A stretch of 6,372 nucleotides of DNA from Deltaproteobacteria bacterium (GTDB taxonomy: Bacteria; Myxococcota_A; Polyangia; Polyangiales; Houyiibacteriaceae), in NCBI GenBank assembly GCA_019309605.1, contig JAFDFW010000151.1, forward strand, positions 1 through 6,372, written 5' to 3'. Positions within the stretch are counted from its first letter, which is position 1. Every line of letters starts with the position of its first letter. Positions 1-4,826 of the stretch are shown here, in pieces. The notes beneath the pieces are model-generated. The model was not told where the DNA came from, did not search any database, and saw only the letters and a program-made list of their open reading frames with translations. Position numbers and translations under genes: made by a program.

Positions 1-786
1 GGCCACGATTTGCTCCGGCGAAACGCGAATCCCCTCGTACACGACGTCGAACCCGACATCGCGCGCCTTGATGGCGATTTGCTCCGCGCCGTTCGAGTGG
101 CCGTCGAGGCCGGGTTTGCCCACGAGCAGCTTCGCCCGTCGTCCCATCCGCACTTCGAGATCGTTGAGCCGACCGCGCAGTCGTTCGACCACCTCCGCGG
201 AGGCACCGGAGCCCGAAGTCTTCACGGTGGCGCCCGCCACGCCCGTCGGTGCGCGGTACTCACCCCAGACCTCGCGAAGCGTATTGGCCCACTCGCCCGT
301 GGTGACACCTGCGTGAGCGGCGGCGATCGACGCGGTCATCATGTTCTCGCCGGCGTTTGCGACGCGCCGTAGCTCTGCCAGTGCCTTTTCGGCCGCGGCA
401 TTGTCGCGTTCTAGCTTCCAGCGACCGAGCGCATCGCGCTGATTCTTGTCGACCTCCGGGTCAACCGTGAGGATCGCATCGTCGAGGTTCTCGGTGAGCG
501 GGGAGGGCGCGCCTTCAATGTACTTGTTGACGCCGACGACGACCTGGTCGCCGTTCTCGATCGCGCGAAGCCGGGCGGCATTGGACTCGACGAGCTTCTG
601 CTTGATGTAGCCGCTCTCGACCGCATCGACCGCGCCGCCGCGCTTCAACACTTCTTGCACCTCGGCCCATGCGGAGTCGACGAGTCGTTGGGTCTGAGCT
701 TCGACGACCTCGCTGCCCTTGAACAAGTCGGCGTATTCGAGAAGGTCGCTCTCGTAGGCGAGGATTTGCTGCGCGCGGAGCGACCA
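1..786 (-). other. meaA: C-terminal part of the MeaA-type mutase in the shifted frame, including the start of the B12-binding domain
   Basis: Reading the minus strand from TGG at 786 gives 262 uninterrupted codons to the left edge. The product continues the mutase exactly: WSLRAQQILAYESDLLEY, then GGAVDAVESGYIKQKLVE, GVNKYIEGAPSP, then a linker and the B12-binding domain. The cobalamin motif D-x-H-x-x-G is seen as D-G-H-S-N-G at 105 down to 88; its histidine (codon 99-97) would be the lower axial cobalt ligand in base-off/His-on binding. The remaining 80-100 or so residues of the domain should lie beyond the window. No strong start codon with a ribosome-binding site was found near 786, so I do not propose it as an independently translated gene. 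Confidence 0.85.
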
Positions 787-1700
787 TATGCGGGAAGCTG
801 AATCGCGCGGGCGCGGGCGTCCTTGCTGAGAGTGACTGCCAGCATTTCGAGGACGATTCGGATGACGTTGTTCTCGGGCTGTTGCTCGGTCAGACCGAGG
901 GAATTGACCTGCACGCCGTATCGGAACCGACGCTGCTTGGGGTCGGTGACGCCGTAGCGTTCTTGGGTGATGCGGTCCCAGAGCTCGACGAACGCGCGCA
1001 TCTTGCACAGCTCCTCGACGAAGCGAATGCCGGCGTTGACAAAGAAGCTCATACGGCCGACCACCTTGCCGAACTCGCTCTCGGGGACACGGCCCGTTGC
1101 CTTCACCGCGTCGAGAACGCCGATCGCGGTGACCAGCGCGTAGGCGAGCTCCTGGGTCGGCGTGGCGCCAGCTTCCTGCAAGTGGTAGCTGCAAATGTTG
1201 ATCGGGTTCCACTTGGGAGCTTCGTTGACCGTGTACGTGATCAAGTCGGTGATCAGGCGCATCGACGCGGCAGGCGGGAAGATGTGCGTGCCGCGCGAAA
1301 GGTATTCCTTGATGATGTCGTTTTGCGTCGTGCCTCGAAGGACGCTCGGGTCGACACCCTGATCCTCGGCGACCGCGACGTACAGAGCCAACATCCACAC
1401 AGCGGTGGCGTTGATCGTCATCGAGGTGTTCATTTGGTCGAGCGGCAGCCCGTCGAAGAGCGCGCGCATGTCGCCGATGTGCGAGACGGGAACGCCGACC
1501 TTGCCGACCTCGCCGCGAGCAAGCGGGTCGTCCGCGTCGTAGCCAGTCTGCGTCGGCAAATCGAACGCCACGCTGAGGCCGGTTTGGCCCTTGGCCAGGT
1601 TCGTTCGATACAGCTCGTTCGACGCGGCCGCCGTACTGTGGCCCGAGTAGGTGCGCATGATCCACGGTCTGTCGCGCTCCTGCTTGCCGTGCTCCGCCAT
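645..1700 (-). CDS. meaA: N-terminal catalytic-barrel fragment of the MeaA-type mutase, as read to the premature stop
   Basis: This is what a ribosome would make from the sequence as given: 351 residues, of which the first 304 are genuine mutase and the last 47 or so, after QLPA, are out-of-frame arginine/serine-rich residues ending in CKKC. Visible family landmarks are RTYSGHST (residues 16-23), the barrel stretch with SVAFDLPTQTGYD, NTSMTINAT, QNDIIKEY, and SYHLQEAGA, where H173 matches the conserved active-site histidine of methylmalonyl-CoA mutases. The start at 1700 is supported by an AGGA-rich ribosome-binding site 7 nt upstream and by a start position like that of relatives. Without the B12-binding domain this fragment should not bind cobalamin normally, so it would be inactive alone. 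Confidence 0.8.
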   Translation of the reverse strand: MAEHGKQERDRPWIMRTYSGHSTAAASNELYRTNLAKGQTGLSVAFDLPTQTGYDADDPLARGEVGKVGVPVSHIGDMRALFDGLPLDQMNTSMTINATAVWMLALYVAVAEDQGVDPSVLRGTTQNDIIKEYLSRGTHIFPPAASMRLITDLITYTVNEAPKWNPINICSYHLQEAGATPTQELAYALVTAIGVLDAVKATGRVPESEFGKVVGRMSFFVNAGIRFVEELCKMRAFVELWDRITQERYGVTDPKQRRFRYGVQVNSLGLTEQQPENNVIRIVLEMLAVTLSKDARARAIQLPAYGRSARSKSSPTRATFSNTPTCSRAARSSKLRPNDSSTPHGPRCKKC

Positions 1701-1707
1701 CCGCCGG

Positions 1708-1718
1708 TCCTTTCCTCT
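1708..1718 (-). promoter_or_regulatory. Ribosome-binding site of the mutase gene
   Basis: On the minus strand this reads AGAGGAAAGGA and ends 7 nt before the ATG at 1700. The purine-rich run with AGGA is a good Shine-Dalgarno match and fixes the mutase start. Confidence 0.75.
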
Positions 1719-1836
1719 GCTACCCGCCTTGGGGGGCAGAAGGGTACATCGTTTTTCGCGTTGCTTGCGTCGTGGGTCTGCGTGACCGTTGCGGTGCGCT
1801 TTACAGCTTCACACGGTCGGCCCCGATGCTCTTTGG

Positions 1837-1862
1837 ATTATCATACGGCCGATGAGGGTCAA
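1837..1862 (-). promoter_or_regulatory. Weak candidate promoter for the mutase gene
   Basis: The minus strand has TTGACC at 1862-1857 and GATAAT at 1842-1837, within an AT-richer patch (TATGATAAT) of an otherwise GC-rich region. The hexamers resemble sigma-70 -35 and -10 boxes, but the spacer is 14 bp rather than 16-18. It would give a leader of about 130 nt. No better candidate was seen for this gene, but this remains a guess from consensus matching. Confidence 0.3.
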
Positions 1863-1906
1863 GCGCCCGAGAAACATGGCTTTTCAGGCGTTCTGAGCCC
1901 TGGTGG

Positions 1907-1928
1907 ATTTTGTAAACTTGCGGTAAAC
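1907..1928. promoter_or_regulatory. Possible operator: GTAAAC direct repeat one helical turn apart
   Basis: The plus strand reads TTTTGTAAAC then TTGCGGTAAAC. GTAAAC occurs at 1912-1917 and again at 1923-1928, 11 bp apart, which puts both copies on the same face of the helix. TTTGTAAA at 1909-1916 differs by one base from TTTGCAAA, the core I recall for ScfR/RamB-type regulators such as PccR and RamB. The repeat sits 7 nt before the first possible start of the regulator gene. It is therefore well placed for autoregulation and, less directly, for control of the divergent mutase. The match is by eye and the second copy is less like the known core. Confidence 0.4.
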
Positions 1929-1935
1929 GGCTCGA

Positions 1936-3441
1936 ATGGCGGAGACCAACGCAGCAATGGGACAGCGCCTGCGGGAGCTTCGGCTGCGGCGCGGCTTGCA
2001 GCAAAGTGAGGTGGCGCGCCGTCTCAAGATCTCACCCGCCTATTTGAGCCTCATTGAGAAGGGCAAACGCGTCGTTCAGTTGCCGTTGCTCTTTCAGGCG
2101 CTCGAGCTCTACGGGGTCCCGGTTGAAGACTTCATGGCGAGCCTCGGCGAGCATCGGGTCGACGATGGCCTCGCGCGACTCCTCGACGAGCCCCTGTTGC
2201 GCTCGCTCAACCTCAGCGAGGAAGACCTCGCCAGTATCAGTGCCGAGCCGCGAATGGTGGCCACCATCACGGCGCTCTTCAATCTCTACAAGAACACCCG
2301 CAGTCAGCTCGACCACGTGATGGCAAGTGTCGCGCAACGCGAGCGAAAGGCCGATGACGACTCCGTTCGCTTCGACTACAGCCCGTACGACGAGGTGACC
2401 GACTTTCTCGAGCAGCATCACAACTGGTTCGAACAGCTCGAGGAACGTGCGCAGCAGCTTCGGCGCGACTGCGCTTTTGGACGCCGCGTCACGAGCGACG
2501 ACCTAGAGCGCGGGTTGCTGTCGCAGGTGGGGGTTCGCGTGCAGCGAATTCCCGAGCGCGCCGACAGCTCCGTCATCCGTACCTGGAATGCGGAGGAACG
2601 CACCCTCACCGTGTCGGAGGATTTGTTCGAGCAGCGGCTGAAGTTCCAGCTCGCGCATACGATCGCGCTCGGGCTTTTCGACGAGGAAAAGCTGCACGAA
2701 CCGATCCTCGAAGGCTACAGGGGCCAACACGGCGAGACTCGGACACTGATCAAGATCCACCTCGCCAACTACTTTGCTGGCGCGCTCCTACTCCCCTATC
2801 CAGAGTTCTACCGCCAAGTGACCAGTACGCGGTACGACGTCGAGCTCCTCGCTCAGCTTTTCGAGTCGTCGTATGAGACGGTTGCGCACCGGATGTGCAA
2901 TCTATCGGACCCGCGCCGCCGAGGCGCTCCGATGCACTTTCTGAGGGTCGACGTCGCGGGCAATATCTCGAAGCGCTACTCGGGCGACGGAATCCGGTTC
3001 CCGCACCAAGGCGGCTCTTGCCCCAAGATGGCCGTGCATCTGGCGTTTCTGACGCCGAGCGTGATTACCAAGCAGTATTCGGCGTTTCCCGATGGGTCGA
3101 CGTATTTCTGCTTTGCCAAGGTCGTCAGCGAGCCGCAGCAAGGCTCGCTCGTGAAGGGCACGACGCACAGCATCGGCCTCGGCACCCATGCGGACGACGC
3201 CAAGCACTTTGCGTACGCCGACGATCTCCCGTTCGCGGATCCGAAGAAGATGGCGGTGCCCGTCGGGACGACGTGCCGGTTCTGTGAGCGCACCGACTGC
3301 AACATGCGGTCGGCCCCCAGCTACAAGTTCGCGTTCCGCGTCGATGAGTACACCAAGAAGGACAACTTCTTTTCGCCGTTGGTGAGGGGGGACGCCGGCG
3401 CAGATGCACAGAAGCCGGCTCGCCGGAAGCCAACGGCGTGA
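1936..3441 (+). CDS. ScfR/RamB/PrpR-type transcriptional regulator (XRE helix-turn-helix plus short-chain fatty-acyl-CoA sensing region)
   Basis: This 501-residue cytoplasmic DNA-binding regulator has the layout of the short-chain fatty acyl-CoA regulators (RamB, PrpR, PccR). Residues about 10-63 form an XRE-type helix-turn-helix (QSEVARRLKISPAYLSLIEKGKR). Residues about 150-330 resemble an IrrE/M78-peptidase fold. However, the zinc-peptidase HExxH is absent: the equivalent stretch is FQLAHTIAL with H241, so it is unlikely to be a protease and more likely senses a ligand. The C-terminal domain ends in a cysteine cluster, C447-x2-C450-x4-C455, within CRFCERTDC, as is common in this family; C362 and C392 lie upstream. 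I recall an Fe-S cluster reported for mycobacterial PrpR but cannot confirm that here. Length matches the family. The start is uncertain: an in-frame TAA at 1924 rules out anything longer, and ATG at 1936 or 1957 are both possible. Divergence from the mutase suggests it controls acyl-CoA metabolism; ligand and sign of control are unknown. Confidence 0.88.
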   Translation: MAETNAAMGQRLRELRLRRGLQQSEVARRLKISPAYLSLIEKGKRVVQLPLLFQALELYGVPVEDFMASLGEHRVDDGLARLLDEPLLRSLNLSEEDLASISAEPRMVATITALFNLYKNTRSQLDHVMASVAQRERKADDDSVRFDYSPYDEVTDFLEQHHNWFEQLEERAQQLRRDCAFGRRVTSDDLERGLLSQVGVRVQRIPERADSSVIRTWNAEERTLTVSEDLFEQRLKFQLAHTIALGLFDEEKLHEPILEGYRGQHGETRTLIKIHLANYFAGALLLPYPEFYRQVTSTRYDVELLAQLFESSYETVAHRMCNLSDPRRRGAPMHFLRVDVAGNISKRYSGDGIRFPHQGGSCPKMAVHLAFLTPSVITKQYSAFPDGSTYFCFAKVVSEPQQGSLVKGTTHSIGLGTHADDAKHFAYADDLPFADPKKMAVPVGTTCRFCERTDCNMRSAPSYKFAFRVDEYTKKDNFFSPLVRGDAGADAQKPARRKPTA

Positions 3442-3455
3442 TATGGTCGCGCCCC

Positions 3456-3460
3456 GGAGG
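3456..3460 (+). promoter_or_regulatory. Ribosome-binding site of yajQ
   Basis: GGAGG lies 5 nt before the ATG at 3466, a near-perfect Shine-Dalgarno sequence and the strongest one in the window. It lies within the 24-nt gap after the regulator stop, which suits translation from a shared transcript. Confidence 0.8.
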
Positions 3461-3465
3461 TCAAC

Positions 3466-3951
3466 ATGCCGTCGTTCGATGTCGTTTCCAAGATCGACCC
3501 ACATGAAGTCGATAATGCGCGCAACCAGGCGAGCAAAGAGATCGCCCAGCGATACGATTTCAAGGGTACGGACAGCACGATCGAGAAAACCGAGGAAGGG
3601 ATCGTGATCCGGGCGAACAGTGAAGGCCGGCTCGACGCCGCGCGCGACGTACTCGAAAGCAAGATGGTCCGCCGGCAGGTGTCCTTGAAGTCCCTCGACG
3701 CGCAGCAGTCTCAGCAGGCGGGCGGGCAAATGTGGCGGCAGCTCATCAAGCTCAAAGAAGGCGTGTCTAAGGAAAAGGCCAAGGAAATCGTCAAAGCGAT
3801 CAAGGACGGTAAGCTCAAGGTTCAGGCCTCGATACAAGGCGACACGGTCCGAGTTTCAGGCAAGAAGCGCGACGATTTGCAGGACACCATCGCGTTCCTC
3901 AAGGAGAAAGACTTCGACCTGCCGCTCCAGTACGTCAATTTTCGAGACTAA
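3466..3951 (+). CDS. yajQ: YajQ-family nucleotide-binding protein
   Basis: The 161-residue product is a full-length YajQ (E. coli YajQ is about 163 residues). It begins MPSFDVVSKID, followed by EVDNARNQASKEIAQRYDFKGT, a hallmark of the family, and ends LPLQYVNFRD, also typical. The family is a small soluble cytoplasmic protein of two ferredoxin-like domains; in Xanthomonas a member binds cyclic di-GMP and works with a transcription factor. Whether this one binds cyclic di-GMP cannot be told from sequence. The lysine-rich middle (KLKEGVSKEKAKEIVKAIKDGK) is normal for YajQ. The gene starts 24 nt after the regulator and ends 11 nt before pheA, so co-transcription is plausible. No truncation or odd residue was seen. 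Confidence 0.95.
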   Translation: MPSFDVVSKIDPHEVDNARNQASKEIAQRYDFKGTDSTIEKTEEGIVIRANSEGRLDAARDVLESKMVRRQVSLKSLDAQQSQQAGGQMWRQLIKLKEGVSKEKAKEIVKAIKDGKLKVQASIQGDTVRVSGKKRDDLQDTIAFLKEKDFDLPLQYVNFRD

Positions 3952-3962
3952 GGCCGTTTGCT

Positions 3963-4826
3963 TTGACCCAGATGAAACAAGAGCTCGTGGTCGGCTACCA
4001 GGGCACCGAGGGCGCGTACAGCCAACTCGCTGCGATGCATCACTTCGCGGGCGCAGAGGAGGCGCTTCGCTGCGTCGGCTACCACAGCTTTCGCGAAATG
4101 CTCGCGGCCGTGAAGGCAGGTGAAGCCGACTATGCAGTGCTCCCGATCGAAAACTCGATCGCCGGCTCGATCAACGACAGCTACGACCTGCTCGCGGCTA
4201 CGGGGCTCTCCCTCGTCGGGGAGGAGTTTCAGCCGATCGCGCACTGCCTGATCGGAGCGGCGGACGTTGCCGTGACCGACATTCGTCGCGTCTTCTCGCA
4301 CCCGGTGGCGCTGGCGCAGTGCGGCGAGTTTTTGGAGACCCTCGAAGACTGTCATGTCGAGGCGTTCGTCGACACGGCCATGGCCGTCGAGAAAGTCAAG
4401 CGAGACGCCGACCCGACGGAGGCCGCCATCGCGAGCGAAGAAGCAGCGGCGGTGCATGGCTTGCCGATCCTGCGCCGGGACATCGCCGACCACCCGGAGA
4501 ACTACACACGAATGGTGATCGTCGCGCGGGAACCGGCGCACCACGAGCAAGGCGTGTCCTGCAAAACATCACTGATTTTTTCGACGATTCACGAGCAGGG
4601 AGCGTTGGCGCGGTGCATCGCGATCTTCGCCGAGCGGGGTCTGAACCTCACGAAAATCGAATCGCGGCCCAAGCCGCACACGCCGTTCGAGTACGTCTTC
4701 TACGTCGATTTCGAGGGCAACGTCGATCGCGAGACCACGCAGAACGCGCTCCGTGACCTCGAGGCAGTAACGACCTTTCTCAAGGTGCTCGGCTCGTATC
4801 CGATCGGTCGCGCCGGGGTTAGCTAG
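3963..4826 (+). CDS. pheA: Prephenate dehydratase, monofunctional, with C-terminal ACT domain
   Basis: This enzyme converts prephenate to phenylpyruvate, the committed step of phenylalanine synthesis in the cytoplasm. The 287 residues comprise a dehydratase domain (about 9-190) with GYQGTEGAYSQLAA, PIENSIAGSINDSYDLL and the ENYTR segment, and an ACT domain (about 200-280) with the feedback motifs G-A-L-A (HEQGALARC) and E-S-R-P (KIESRPKPHTPFEY). No chorismate mutase domain is present, so it differs from the fused E. coli P-protein. The ACT motifs are intact, so phenylalanine feedback inhibition is expected. One oddity is T-R-M where the catalytic T-R-F motif is usual. The start is either TTG at 3963, which has AAGG (3950-3953) 9 nt upstream, or ATG at 3972, which lacks a ribosome-binding site at normal spacing; I prefer 3963 slightly. 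The end overlaps the convergent minus-strand gene by 8 nt. Confidence 0.95.
   Translation: MTQMKQELVVGYQGTEGAYSQLAAMHHFAGAEEALRCVGYHSFREMLAAVKAGEADYAVLPIENSIAGSINDSYDLLAATGLSLVGEEFQPIAHCLIGAADVAVTDIRRVFSHPVALAQCGEFLETLEDCHVEAFVDTAMAVEKVKRDADPTEAAIASEEAAAVHGLPILRRDIADHPENYTRMVIVAREPAHHEQGVSCKTSLIFSTIHEQGALARCIAIFAERGLNLTKIESRPKPHTPFEYVFYVDFEGNVDRETTQNALRDLEAVTTFLKVLGSYPIGRAGVS

Larger units (their letters stand above)
1..1700 (-). pseudogene. meaA: MeaA-type (ethylmalonyl-CoA mutase-like) B12-dependent acyl-CoA mutase, frame-broken and cut by the left edge
   Basis: This is a coenzyme-B12-dependent carbon-skeleton mutase with the catalytic barrel and B12-binding domain fused in one chain. In the ethylmalonyl-CoA pathway such enzymes convert ethylmalonyl-CoA to methylsuccinyl-CoA in the cytoplasm. 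Two collinear parts in different frames are visible: codons from 1700 to 789 (304 residues, ending QLPA) and from 786 to the left edge (262 codons, starting WSLRAQQ). From memory of MeaA proteins, about 14 residues (W-N-E-A-L-G-L-P-R-P-W-D-Q-Q in relatives) should lie between these halves, but only the two bases TA remain, so a net loss of about 40 nt is implied. Both halves are otherwise well conserved, with no internal stop, so the lesion is either recent or an assembly error. RTYSGHST near residue 16 fits the MeaA/Ecm branch better than methylmalonyl-CoA mutase, which usually has GFST there; substrate is inferred. Confidence 0.85.

Noticed and set aside
515..787. Minus-strand ATG frame of 90 codons starting at the mutase break
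   Set aside because: It is neither of the two mutase frames; the product is arginine-rich with no similarity to any family.
1731..1800. Possible hairpin or riboswitch (for example a cobalamin riboswitch) in the mutase leader
   Set aside because: No convincing long inverted repeat or B12-box-like sequence was seen; the leader is short and mostly unstructured by eye.
1801..2004. Minus-strand frame of 67 codons from the regulator 5' end into the intergenic region
   Set aside because: No ribosome-binding site or family resemblance; it overlaps the helix-turn-helix coding sequence.
882..2009. Long plus-strand open frame (375 codons) antisense to the mutase
   Set aside because: It lies opposite well-conserved mutase codons, has low-complexity R/D/V-rich composition, runs across the intergenic region into the regulator start, and has no recognisable domain. 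Long antisense frames are expected at this GC content.
2902..3837. Long minus-strand open frame (311 codons) antisense to the regulator and yajQ
   Set aside because: It spans two genuine genes and their gap, and its R/L/D-rich composition matches a shadow of GC-rich codons rather than a protein family.
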